This document shows, piece by piece, positions 14,951-23,177 of a DNA stretch of 26,393 nucleotides (positions within the stretch are counted from its first letter, which is position 1; every line of letters begins with the position of its first letter). Both the position numbers and the translations under genes were made by a program. The notes under the pieces are model-generated. The model did no database searches. It saw only the letters and a list, made by a program, of their open reading frames with translations, and was not told the DNA's origin. The stretch is taken from positions 1 to 26,393 of the forward strand of contig DDXV01000015.1 of assembly GCA_002347815.1 (NCBI GenBank). The letters are read 5' to 3'. This DNA is from Syntrophaceae bacterium UBA2251 (lineage in GTDB: Bacteria > Desulfobacterota > Syntrophia > Syntrophales > UBA2251).

Positions 14951-16309
14951 ATGAACGAAGGCAGACGGGACAGGCGCCCCCAAGGTCTGAATCGAGCCCT
15001 CCTCCGGTCGCGGATGATGCCGATGGCCAGAACGGTTGCTTCTCTGCTCCTGATGATGGTGCTGCTGCCCGCGGCGGCGGCCGCGGATGATACGATCCGC
15101 GCGGGGGAGACCCTGACCCTCGAACGCTGCCTCGCCATCGCCCTCAGCCGGCACCCGGATCTCCAGGCCGCCGCCCATACCGTCCGGGCCGGGGAATCCC
15201 GCATCGGCCAGGCCCGCGCGGGCTATTATCCTCGGTTGAGCGGCGCGGCGGGCTACAGCCGGTCGGACCCCTCCGGCGCGGGGGGCGCCGCGGGGAGATT
15301 CAGCAATCCGTCCGACAGCTATTCCTCCAGCCTCAGCCTGAGCCAGAACCTCTACGACTTCGGCAAAACCGCCACCCAGGTCCGCATCCGGGAGCTGGAC
15401 CGGGATTCGTCCCAGGCGGATTTCGAGCAGGTCCGCGCGCAGATCGTCCTCGGCGTGAAACAGGCCTACTGGGAACTCCTGAAATCCGAACGGGACAGGG
15501 AGGTCGCCCGGGAGGCGGTCGGTCAGTTCCAGCAGCACCTGGACCGGGCCAAAGGGTTCTTCGACGTCGGCACGAAGCCAAAATTCGACGTCACCAAGGC
15601 GGAGGTGGATCTTTCCGGCGCGAAGCTCGCCCTGCTCAAGGCCGAAAACGCCTGGCGGCTGGCCCGGGTGTCGCTGAGCAACGCCATCGGTCTGCCGGAG
15701 GCCCCGGAGTTCGCCATCGTCGATTCGCTCTCCGCGACGCGCGCGCCGGTTGCGCTGGACGAGGGCATCCGCCTGGCCTATGACCGCCGGCCGGAAATCC
15801 GGGCGCTGACCGTCCGGGTCCAGGCGCAGGCGGAGACCGTCAACCTCGTCAAAAAGGATAATTACCCCTTCCTGACGGGAAACGCCAGTTACGGGTGGGG
15901 CGGAGGCGACTTTCCCCTGGACGACGGCTGGAGCGTCGGCGCCCAGGTGAACGTTCCCCTGTTCAGCGGCTACGCCACGAAGTACCAGATCGAGGAGGCG
16001 CGGGCGACGCTGGATGCCCTCAACGCCAGCCTGGCGGCGCTGCGGCAGGCCGTCTCCCTGGAGGTCAAGCAGGCCTGGCTGAATCTCCGGGAGGCGTCGG
16101 ACCGGATCGATACGGCGGCCCTGTCCGTCCGTCAGGCGGAGGAAAATCTGGAGCTGGCCCAGGGCCGGTACGCGACGGGCGTCGGCAGCCCGATCGAGGT
16201 CACGGACGCCCTGGTGGCGGTCAGCAACGCGAAAACGGCCCACACCGCCGCGCTGTACGATTACCGGGTGGCGCAGGCGAGCCTGGAGAAGGCGACGGGA
16301 GAACGATGA
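14951..16309 (+). CDS. TolC-family outer-membrane efflux protein
   Basis: This 452-residue protein is an outer-membrane channel with an N-terminal signal peptide; the hydrophobic core TVASLLLMMVLLPAAAAA follows a long Arg-rich leader. The two OEP repeats are visible: 'LTLERCLAIALSRHPDLQAA' begins the first and 'VALDEGIRLAYDRRPEIRAL' the second, each with the alternating helical heptads of TolC. It also has the 'NLYDFGKTATQVRI' strand-turn typical of the family. ATG 14951 has AAAGGA eight bases ahead; a start at one of the later Met codons just before the signal core is also possible. Its stop overlaps the start of the adaptor gene by four bases (ATGA), so the two are cotranslated. It forms the exit duct for the MacAB-type pump. 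Confidence 0.88.
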   Translation: MNEGRRDRRPQGLNRALLRSRMMPMARTVASLLLMMVLLPAAAAADDTIRAGETLTLERCLAIALSRHPDLQAAAHTVRAGESRIGQARAGYYPRLSGAAGYSRSDPSGAGGAAGRFSNPSDSYSSSLSLSQNLYDFGKTATQVRIRELDRDSSQADFEQVRAQIVLGVKQAYWELLKSERDREVAREAVGQFQQHLDRAKGFFDVGTKPKFDVTKAEVDLSGAKLALLKAENAWRLARVSLSNAIGLPEAPEFAIVDSLSATRAPVALDEGIRLAYDRRPEIRALTVRVQAQAETVNLVKKDNYPFLTGNASYGWGGGDFPLDDGWSVGAQVNVPLFSGYATKYQIEEARATLDALNASLAALRQAVSLEVKQAWLNLREASDRIDTAALSVRQAEENLELAQGRYATGVGSPIEVTDALVAVSNAKTAHTAALYDYRVAQASLEKATGER

Positions 16310-17523
16310 AAAAGATACTCCTGATCACGGGGGTTCTTGTCGCGGCGCTCGCGCTGGGCGGATACCTCCTCTTCAAGAAGAACGGCGAGACCGTCCGCTA
16401 CCGGACCGACCGGGTGACCCGGGGAGACCTGAGCGCGGCCGTCACGGCGACGGGCACGGTCAGCGCCGTCACCACCGTCACCGTGGGCACGCAGGTGTCG
16501 GGCACGATCAAGCAGATCTTCGTGGACTACAATTCGCTCGTCCGGAAGGGGCAGCTCCTGGCCCAGATCGATCCGGCCCTGCCCCAGGCCAGGGTGGACC
16601 AGGCGCGCGCCAGTTTGCAGTCCGCCGTCGCCGGCGTCGAGAAGGCCGAGGCGGCGCTCACCGACGCCCAGCGGACCCTGGAGCGGAACCGGACGCTCTA
16701 CGCCCGGAACTACATCGCCCGCAGCGACCTGGACGCGGCGGAGACGACCCACCGGTCGGCCCAGGCGCAGGTCAGCGTCGCCCGGGCCCAGGTCGCCCAG
16801 GCGCGGGCGACTCTGAACGCGGAGGAGACCAGCCTGCACTATACCCGCATCCTGTCGCCGGTGGAGGGCACCGTCATTTCGCGCAACGTGGACGTCGGCC
16901 AGACCGTGGCGGCGAGTTTCCAGACACCCACCCTCTTCAGCATCGCCCAGGATCTCACGCAGATGCAGATCGACACGAGCGTGGACGAGGCGGACATCGG
17001 CAAGATCCGGGTCGGCCAGGAGGTCCGGTTCACCGTGGACGCCTATCCCGATCTCAACTTCACCGGGAAGGTTTCGGAGGTCCGCAACGCCCCCACGACG
17101 GTGTCGAACGTGGTCACCTACGCCGTCATCGTCAAGGTGGCCAATCCGGAACTCAAGCTGAAGCCGGGAATGACGGCCAACGTCTCCATCATCACGGCGA
17201 CCCGGGAAGGCGTCCTGACCATCCCGAACGCCGCCCTGCGCTTCAAGGGGCCGGCGGAGAAGACGACGGCCGGGGCCAGAGAAACGGGTGCAACCGCGGG
17301 GAGTCCCGCCGTTCGAAAGCCTCCCGGACAAACGATGCGGGACCTGTGGACGCTGTCCGACGGCAAACCCGCGCGCGTCCGCGTGGGGATCGGGATCAGC
17401 GACGGCAACCTGACCGAACTGACCGCCGGCCCCCTCAAGGAAGGCGACGTCGTGATCCTCGACGTCGCGGGCGCCGCGTCGCCGCAGGCGAACGTTCCCA
17501 GGCCGCCGGGATTCTTCCGTTGA
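16306..17523 (+). CDS. MacA-like periplasmic adaptor (membrane fusion protein)
   Basis: This 405-residue adaptor bridges an inner-membrane ABC permease and the TolC channel. An N-terminal membrane anchor (ILLITGVLVAALALGGYLLF) is followed by the lipoyl half-motif 'VTVGTQVSGTIKQIFVDYN'. Next come an alpha-helical hairpin rich in Ala/Gln/Arg (about 93-175), the second lipoyl half 'RILSPVEGTVISRNVDVGQT', and a beta-barrel plus membrane-proximal domain. A Pro/Gly/Thr-rich insertion around 320-345 (ETGATAGSPAVRKPPGQ) is unlike standard MacA. The ATG overlaps the tolC stop. The ATPase gene follows after 140 bases that hold a large palindrome. Assignment is strong for the family; the exported substrate is unknown. 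Confidence 0.9.
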   Translation: MKKILLITGVLVAALALGGYLLFKKNGETVRYRTDRVTRGDLSAAVTATGTVSAVTTVTVGTQVSGTIKQIFVDYNSLVRKGQLLAQIDPALPQARVDQARASLQSAVAGVEKAEAALTDAQRTLERNRTLYARNYIARSDLDAAETTHRSAQAQVSVARAQVAQARATLNAEETSLHYTRILSPVEGTVISRNVDVGQTVAASFQTPTLFSIAQDLTQMQIDTSVDEADIGKIRVGQEVRFTVDAYPDLNFTGKVSEVRNAPTTVSNVVTYAVIVKVANPELKLKPGMTANVSIITATREGVLTIPNAALRFKGPAEKTTAGARETGATAGSPAVRKPPGQTMRDLWTLSDGKPARVRVGIGISDGNLTELTAGPLKEGDVVILDVAGAASPQANVPRPPGFFR

Positions 17524-17562
17524 ACGCCGGCGGGAAAGGCCAGACGCCGCGGATCGCAGACA

Positions 17563-17587
17563 CCGACCGCGCCCGGGGCGCGGTCGG
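17563..17587. promoter_or_regulatory. Perfect 12-base-arm palindrome between adaptor and ATPase genes
   Basis: The left arm CCGACCGCGCCC (17563-17574) and its exact complement (17576-17587) flank a single G at 17575. In RNA this is an 11-base stem with a 3-base loop, almost all G-C. It sits 40 bases after the adaptor stop and 77 bases before the ATPase ATG. It could be an operator, an mRNA-processing or stability hairpin, or an attenuator; no T run follows. Confidence 0.6.
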
Positions 17588-17663
17588 GCGGCTATCGTCG
17601 TGTCCCGGTCTTTCCCGGACGGCGCATCCCGGGAAGGCCCCGGCAGGAAGGTGAATAGGCGTC

Positions 17664-18353
17664 ATGGCGCTCATCGAAACAGACCGGCTGTCGAAGATCT
17701 ACCCCGTGGGCGAGACGAGCGTCCGGGCGCTGGACGAGGTCTCGGTGACCGTGCGACCCGGGGAGTTCGTGGCCATCATGGGCCCGTCGGGCTCCGGCAA
17801 ATCCACCTTCATGAACGTCATCGGCTGTCTCGACGAACCGACGAGCGGGGGCTACCGCCTGGAGGGCGTCGATGTCGGCCGGCGGGACCGAGACGCCCTG
17901 GCGGAGATCCGCAACCGGAAGATCGGCTTCGTCTTCCAGGGCTTCAACCTCCTGCCGCGCACCAGCGCCCTGGAGAACGTGGAACTGCCGATGCTCTACA
18001 ACGGAATCGGTCCGAAGGAGCGCCGTCGGCTGGCCCGAGCGTCCCTGAAGATGTTGGGGCTCGAAGGCCGGGAGAAACATCACCCGAACCAGCTCTCCGG
18101 AGGCCAGCAGCAACGCGTCGCCATCGCCCGCGCCCTCGTCAACCAGGCCCCGCTGATCCTCGCCGACGAGCCCACGGGGAACCTGGACACGAAGACGTCC
18201 GTCGAGATCATGGAGCTGTTCGTCAAGCTCAACCGGGACGCGGGGCGGACGATCCTGCTCGTGACCCACGAACCGGACATCGCCGCCTTCAGCGGGCGGA
18301 TCATCCGCTTCCTGGACGGCCGCGTGATCAGCGACGAGCCGGTGAGGCATTGA
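17664..18353 (+). CDS. ABC transporter ATP-binding protein (LolD/MacB type)
   Basis: This 229-residue ATPase powers the export pump. Walker A GPSGSGKST (about 40-48), Q-loop in GFVFQGFNLLPRTSALENV, the ABC signature LSGGQQQRVAIARAL, Walker B LILADEPTGNLD and the switch His in LLVTHEPD are all present. The 'N-x-x-S/T-A-L-E-N-V' and 'GNLD' features place it with MacB, LolD and FtsE-type ATPases. It forms a unit with the permease that starts 71 bases downstream; in E. coli MacB the two parts are one polypeptide, here they are separate. AGGAAGG stands 11 bases before ATG 17664. Confidence 0.92.
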   Translation: MALIETDRLSKIYPVGETSVRALDEVSVTVRPGEFVAIMGPSGSGKSTFMNVIGCLDEPTSGGYRLEGVDVGRRDRDALAEIRNRKIGFVFQGFNLLPRTSALENVELPMLYNGIGPKERRRLARASLKMLGLEGREKHHPNQLSGGQQQRVAIARALVNQAPLILADEPTGNLDTKTSVEIMELFVKLNRDAGRTILLVTHEPDIAAFSGRIIRFLDGRVISDEPVRH

Positions 18354-18424
18354 CGCGAGGCGGACCCTGAGATGACCCGGATCGAACATGCATGCAGAAT
18401 GACGGTGCCGGCGCGGAGGCGGAG

Positions 18425-19654
18425 ATGATCAACATCCCGGCGACATTCCGCATCTCCCTCCGTGCGCTGCGCGCGAACAAGATGCGTTCGGGACTCACCA
18501 TGCTCGGCATCATCATCGGCGTGGGCGCGGTGATCGTCATGCTGGCCGTGGGGTCCGGGGCCAGCCGGCGCATCTCGCAGCAGATCGCCAGCATGGGCAG
18601 CAACCTGATCATCATCATGCCGGGGAGCAGCACCGCCGGGGGCCTGCGGATGGGCGCCGGAACGCAGTCCACCCTGACCCTGAGCGACGCCGAGGCCGTC
18701 GCCCGGGAGTGCACGGCCGTCGCCGACGTGGCGCCGATGCACACCGGCGCGGCCCAGATCGTGTACGGCAACCAGAACTGGGCGACCGGGATCGAGGGCT
18801 CCGGGCCCGGCATCCTGAACGTCCGGGACTGGACGCTCGCCGCCGGCCGGCCTTTCACGGACCAGGACGTCCGGAGCGCGACCAAGGTCTGTCTCCTGGG
18901 CCGGACCGTGGCGGACAACCTCTTCGGCAGCGCCGATCCCCTGGGCCAGATCATCCGGATCAAGAAGATCCCGTTCGTCGTCATCGGCGTCCTGGCGCCC
19001 AAGGGGCAGTCGATGATGGGTCAGGACCAGGACGACACGGTCATCGTCCCGATCACGACGGCGCAGCGGAAGATCTTCGGCACGCGCCTGCCGGGGATGG
19101 TCCGGCACATCGTCGTGAAGGCCCGCGGCACCGACGAAATGGCGGCGGCGGAGGCGCAGATCACGGAACTCCTGCGCGAACGCCACCGCCTGACGCCGCG
19201 CGAGGAGAACGACTTCACCGTAAGGAACCTGACCCAGATCATGCAGGCGGCCGAGCAGTCCACCCGGATCATGGCCCTGCTCCTGGCGGCGATCGCCTCC
19301 GTCTCGCTCCTCGTGGGCGGCATCGGGATCATGAACATCATGCTCGTCTCCGTGACGGAGCGGACCCGGGAAATCGGCATCCGCATGGCCGTGGGGGCCA
19401 AAACCTGGGACATCCGGCTGCAGTTCATCATCGAGGCCCTGACCCTGTCGCTCATCGGCGGCGTGATCGGGATCGTCCTGGGCGTCACGGGCGCGAAGCT
19501 CCTGTCGGTCCTGGCCGGCTGGTCCACCGTCATCTCCGTCCTGTCCGTCCTGCTGGCCTTCGGCTTCTCCGGTCTCGTGGGCCTGTTTTTCGGCTTCTAC
19601 CCCGCCTACAAGGCCTCCCAGTTGAACCCCATCGACGCCCTGCACTACGAATAG
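18425..19654 (+). CDS. MacB-type ABC permease (FtsX-like)
   Basis: This 409-residue inner-membrane permease has the MacB layout. The first transmembrane helix follows the N-terminal 'RISLRALRANKMRSGLTMLG' amphipathic segment. A large periplasmic MacB_PCD domain spans about 40-255, and the C-terminal FtsX domain has three further helices, with the conserved 'VGGIGIMNIMLVSVTERTRE' and the terminal 'GLFFGFYPAYKASQLNPIDAL'. It forms a mechanotransmission pump with the ATPase upstream, the adaptor and TolC. GGAGG five bases before the ATG supports 18425; an alternative ATG at 18392 has no ribosome site. It closes the operon; a promoter for the next gene follows. Confidence 0.92.
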   Translation: MINIPATFRISLRALRANKMRSGLTMLGIIIGVGAVIVMLAVGSGASRRISQQIASMGSNLIIIMPGSSTAGGLRMGAGTQSTLTLSDAEAVARECTAVADVAPMHTGAAQIVYGNQNWATGIEGSGPGILNVRDWTLAAGRPFTDQDVRSATKVCLLGRTVADNLFGSADPLGQIIRIKKIPFVVIGVLAPKGQSMMGQDQDDTVIVPITTAQRKIFGTRLPGMVRHIVVKARGTDEMAAAEAQITELLRERHRLTPREENDFTVRNLTQIMQAAEQSTRIMALLLAAIASVSLLVGGIGIMNIMLVSVTERTREIGIRMAVGAKTWDIRLQFIIEALTLSLIGGVIGIVLGVTGAKLLSVLAGWSTVISVLSVLLAFGFSGLVGLFFGFYPAYKASQLNPIDALHYE

Positions 19655-19670
19655 CCTTCCCAGGAGTCTC

Positions 19671-19699
19671 TTGACACGCAGGGGTCCGTTCTGTATCTG
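19671..19699 (+). promoter_or_regulatory. Sigma-70-like promoter for the sulfatase gene
   Basis: TTGACA (19671-19676) and TATCTG (19694-19699) are 17 bases apart. This leaves about 170 bases of leader before the sulfatase ATG at 19878, in which I see no recognisable riboswitch. Confidence 0.55.
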
Positions 19700-19877
19700 T
19701 TTTTTTGCGTGCAAAAGCAGGCGATGATCCGCCAATCTTATCAGTGCGCGCCTTAACCCAAGAGACGCGCGACCCCGGCCCGCGGGGATTCCTGCGGCCG
19801 CTTCACCCCCGGGCGGGGCGCCGTGGATTTGGGCGACAGCTTCGCGGCAACCCCTAACCCGACAGGGAGGTCCCCCC

Positions 19878-21434
19878 ATGAGCGACAGGCAGATCACGCG
19901 GCGCGACTTCGTCAAGATGGGCGCGGCGACCGCCGCCGCCGGTCTCTGGGGGTGCGGCCGGGGCGCCGGCGATCCGGAGCACGGCGCCACGTTCGACCCC
20001 GCCGTCTATGCCAGCCGGGGCCGTGTTGCGCCGGAGCGGGTCATCCAACCCCGGACCGGATTCGCCGGGCGGCGGCTCAACATCGTGATCCTCCTCTGCG
20101 ACGACCTGGGGTGGGGGGACCTGGGATGCTACGGCAACCGGGTCATCCGGACGCCGAACGTAGACGGTCTCTCCCGGCAGGGCACGCGCTTCACGGACTT
20201 CTATTCCTCCTGCTCGGTGTGCACCCCGTCGCGCTACGGCCTCCTCACGGGGCGCTACCCGGTCCGCGACGGCCTCATCTTCATGCTGCCCGCCTCGAAC
20301 GAGTCGCTCATGCGCTATTTCCTCCGGAAGACGGGCCGCTGGTGGGGAAGCCTGGGCGCGGTGGACGTGCAGGAGGACTGCTGGGCGGACGGCCTGTCGA
20401 ACGACGAGATCACCCTGGCCGGGGCGCTCAAGATGGCGGGCTACCGCACGGGCATGGTGGGCAAGTGGCACCTGGGCGACTTCAGCGCGAACGCCGCATT
20501 CAACCCGCGACGGCACGGCTTCGACCGTTTCTTCGGCGTGCCCCACAGCAACGACATGTGGCCCTGCCCGCTGTACCGGGACGAGACCCCGCTCGAGGCC
20601 GACATCAAGCTCGACCAGGCGCGGCTGACCGGCCTGTACACGAAAGAGGCCATCGACTTCATCGAGAAATCGAAGGGCGGACCGTTCCTCCTGTACCTCG
20701 CCCATACCTTCCCGCACCAGCCGTTGTTCGCGTCGGAGCGGTTCAAGGACAAGTCGCGGGTGGGCCTCTTCGGCGATGCGGTCGAGGAGATCGACTGGAG
20801 CGTGGGCGAGATCCTGAAGTGCCTGAAGCGCAACGGCCTCGAGAACGACACGATCGTCCTCTTCACCAGCGACAACGGCCCCTGGTACAACGGGAGCCCC
20901 GGCGGCTTCCGCGGCAGGAAGGGCCAGTCCTACGAGGGCGGCTTCCGCGTGCCCTTCATCGTCCGGTGGCCCGGGCGGACGCGCCCCGGGGCGGTCTGCA
21001 ACGAACCCGCGATGAACATCGACCTCTTCCCGACGCTCACGGCCGCGGCGGGCCTCGCTCCCCCGTCGGACCGCGTTATCGACGGGAAGGACATCGCGGG
21101 GCTCCTGGCCGGCGGGGCGAAATCGCCGCACGAGGCGCTCTACTTCTACCACTACGAGGAACTGGAGGGCATCCACCAAGGCGACTGGAAGTATTTCCGC
21201 AGCGTCAACCACTACACCTGGCCGCAGCCGGTCGACAAGACGAGCACCTTCATGGGAAAGGTCGCGAAGGGCAACTTCGCGAGCTGGCCGAACCTGTACC
21301 GCCTGGATGTCGATCCGGGGGAGAACTACAACCAGGCGGAACGCCATCCGGACGTGTGCCGGCGGATGGAGGCGGCCATGGAGGCGTGGGAGCGCCGGGT
21401 CGCGGCGAACCCGCGCGGGTGGCTGAAGACGTAG
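19878..21434 (+). CDS. Tat-exported arylsulfatase-family hydrolase, probable lipoprotein
   Basis: This 518-residue enzyme of the alkaline-phosphatase/sulfatase superfamily hydrolyses sulfate esters after a Cys is converted to formylglycine. The N-terminus has a twin-arginine signal (TRRDFVKMG) and a lipobox-like LWGC with Cys26, so it is probably exported folded and anchored as a lipoprotein. Metal-binding Asp75-Asp76 are in ILLCDDLGWGD. The modification motif is Cys115-Thr-Pro-Ser-Arg in SVCTPSRYGLLTGR, then GMVGKWHLG and the calcium-binding SDNGPW. ATG 19878 has GGGAGG nine bases upstream. The neighbouring maturase gene is broken, so activity depends on a maturase elsewhere. The natural substrate is unknown. 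Confidence 0.9.
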   Translation: MSDRQITRRDFVKMGAATAAAGLWGCGRGAGDPEHGATFDPAVYASRGRVAPERVIQPRTGFAGRRLNIVILLCDDLGWGDLGCYGNRVIRTPNVDGLSRQGTRFTDFYSSCSVCTPSRYGLLTGRYPVRDGLIFMLPASNESLMRYFLRKTGRWWGSLGAVDVQEDCWADGLSNDEITLAGALKMAGYRTGMVGKWHLGDFSANAAFNPRRHGFDRFFGVPHSNDMWPCPLYRDETPLEADIKLDQARLTGLYTKEAIDFIEKSKGGPFLLYLAHTFPHQPLFASERFKDKSRVGLFGDAVEEIDWSVGEILKCLKRNGLENDTIVLFTSDNGPWYNGSPGGFRGRKGQSYEGGFRVPFIVRWPGRTRPGAVCNEPAMNIDLFPTLTAAAGLAPPSDRVIDGKDIAGLLAGGAKSPHEALYFYHYEELEGIHQGDWKYFRSVNHYTWPQPVDKTSTFMGKVAKGNFASWPNLYRLDVDPGENYNQAERHPDVCRRMEAAMEAWERRVAANPRGWLKT

Positions 21435-21437
21435 CCC

Positions 21438-22030
21438 ATGGCGGCGGCGGAACGTGGGCGCGGGTCCGTGACGCGGCGCGGATGCTCCTGGACGAGGGGG
21501 CGCCGGTCAACGCACTCACGGTAGTCAACGACGTCACCGTGCGCTTTCCGGACGAGATCTACGACCACCACCGCGCGCTCGGCCTCGATTACATGCAGTT
21601 TATCCCCTGCGTGGAGACCGACCCGTCCGACCCGGGGCGCGCTGCGCCCTTCTCCGTCACCGCGGAGGCATACGGCGTGTTCCTCTGCCGGATCTTCGAC
21701 CGGTGGCGCGCCGATTTCCGCGACGGCGAGCCGCAGACCTCGGTGCGCTTCTTCGAGTCGCTCTTCTTCGGCTATGCGGGCTTCGCGCCACCGGACTGCA
21801 CCCTGTGCGAACACTGCGGCGATTACCTCGTCGTGGAGCACAACGGCGACGTGTATCCGTGCGACTTCTTCGTGGAGCCGGTGGAGCGGCTGGGCAACCT
21901 GATGCGCGCACCGCTGGCCGGGCTGTTCGCGTCGGACCGGGAACGGGCTGCGGCGGGCGGGCGCACAGGCCGGAACGCGCCCTGCCCCTGCGGGAGCGGA
22001 CTCAAGTTCAAGCGCTGCTGCGGCCGGTGA
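21438..22030 (+). pseudogene. Remnant of anaerobic sulfatase-maturating enzyme (anSME)
   Basis: Anaerobic maturases are radical-SAM/SPASM enzymes that oxidise the sulfatase Cys or Ser to formylglycine. This reading frame resumes the family only at GGGGTWARVRDAARMLL, four bases after the sulfatase stop, and continues through VNALTVVNDV, LDYMQFIPCVETD and VVEHNGDVYPCDFF. The radical-SAM half with CX3CX2C is missing. The SPASM start CX9GX4C is present, but the following CX2CX5CX3C block is absent. The frame jumps from LGNLMRAPLAGLF straight to a C-terminal SEC-C zinc motif (NAPCPCGSGLKFKRCCG). So two segments appear deleted. Only late in-frame ATGs (such as 21482) exist and none has a convincing ribosome site. 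Confidence 0.75.
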
Positions 22031-22402
22031 CGGGCGGCGTCATTCGGGATCGGGCAACGCCATCGCCATCACCGCGGACGGGACGGATGCCGTTTCCGGC
22101 AATGACGACAAGACCCCGAAGCGCGGGGAGATGGCGACCGGCCGGGGGAACCGAGACGGTCGCCGTGCGCCAGCTCATGGGAACCGTCGAGGAACACCCG
22201 CCGGACATCACGAAGAGATCCAAGCAGGAGGCGCAACTCCCCGTGGTCGACGCCCGGGGGATGGATTTTCCGCCGTGGGTGCTGCCACAGATTGACATTC
22301 CGAGCCCATCCGGGGTATGGGTTCGGGACGCCGTGCGGGAAGCGGCCGTTTCGGGGGAAAGAAAGGGACGTTACATTCAGGACAAAGGGGGGGAATCGAC
22401 CC
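22031..22402 (+). other. Intergenic spacer before plsC
   Basis: This 372-base spacer holds no recognisable gene. A weak promoter candidate, TTGACA (22292-22297) with TATGGG (22316-22321) at 18 bases, lies about 80 bases before the plsC start. A small degenerate palindrome, TGCCG-TTTC-CGGCA at 22088-22101, resembles the REP-like elements near the M50 gene. Confidence 0.5.
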
Positions 22403-23134
22403 ATGATGGACCGCGTGATCGGAATCCTGTTTCTCGTTTTCATCGCCGTCACGAGCCTGTTCTTCTTCGCGATCGCGCTCACGATCTGGCTCCTGACGGT
22501 CCTCTTCGACCGTCGTCTGATCCTCCTCCACGACTACAGCTCCTTCTGGGCCTCCTTCTACCTCTGGGTGATGCCGGCCTGGTCGGTCTCCATCGAGGGC
22601 CGGGAGCGCATCGGCCGGAAGACCTACGTCGCCGTCTCCAATCACCAGTCGCTCTTGGACATCCTGGTCGTCTTCCGCATCTTCTTCCCCTTCAAATGGG
22701 TGTCGAAGGCGGAGGTCTTCAAGATTCCCCTGATCGGCTGGAACATGCGGCTGAACCGCTATATCCTGCTGGTCCGCGGCGACAAGGACAGCATCCGGCA
22801 GATGCTCGAGGACTGCAACCGGGCGCTGGCCGCGGGGAATTCGATCTTCATGTTCCCGGAGGGGACCCGTTCGGAGACGGGCCTCCTCCGGCCGTTCAAG
22901 ACCGGGGCGTTCAGCCTGGCCCGGGACAACCGCCTGCCCATCCTGCCCGTCGCCATCTCCGGCACGCGCGATGCGCTGCCGAAATACAGCTTCAAGTTCC
23001 ACGGCGTCAAGAAGATCCGGGTGCGGATCCTGGAGGAGATCCCCTACGAGGCCTTTGCCGCGATGAGCGTCGAGGAGACGGCGGCGATGGTCCGGGAGCG
23101 GATCGCCGCCCACGTCGACCCGCCCACGCCGTGA
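22403..23134 (+). CDS. plsC: 1-acylglycerol-3-phosphate acyltransferase (PlsC family)
   Basis: This 243-residue membrane enzyme adds the second fatty acid to lysophosphatidate in phospholipid synthesis. An N-terminal transmembrane hairpin (VIGILFLVFIAVTSLFFFAI) precedes the HX4D catalytic motif NHQSLLD, the substrate motif FPEGTRS, and the later block PILPVAISGTRDALP. Sequence around 'WVSKAEVFKIPLIGWNMRL' is the usual motif II. The AAAGGGGGGG stretch 10 bases before the double ATG at 22403/22406 selects the start; the longer upstream frame has no homology. The last 84 bases of coding sequence recur in diverged form at 24833-24916. Confidence 0.9.
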   Translation: MMDRVIGILFLVFIAVTSLFFFAIALTIWLLTVLFDRRLILLHDYSSFWASFYLWVMPAWSVSIEGRERIGRKTYVAVSNHQSLLDILVVFRIFFPFKWVSKAEVFKIPLIGWNMRLNRYILLVRGDKDSIRQMLEDCNRALAAGNSIFMFPEGTRSETGLLRPFKTGAFSLARDNRLPILPVAISGTRDALPKYSFKFHGVKKIRVRILEEIPYEAFAAMSVEETAAMVRERIAAHVDPPTP

Positions 23135-23177
23135 TCACCGGCTCGAAACGGCGCCTGCGCCCGTCTCCCGCCGAACG

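Noticed and set aside
19854..21347. 497-codon minus-strand frame opposite the sulfatase
   Set aside because: Antisense shadow of a GC-rich gene, with biased composition and no motifs.
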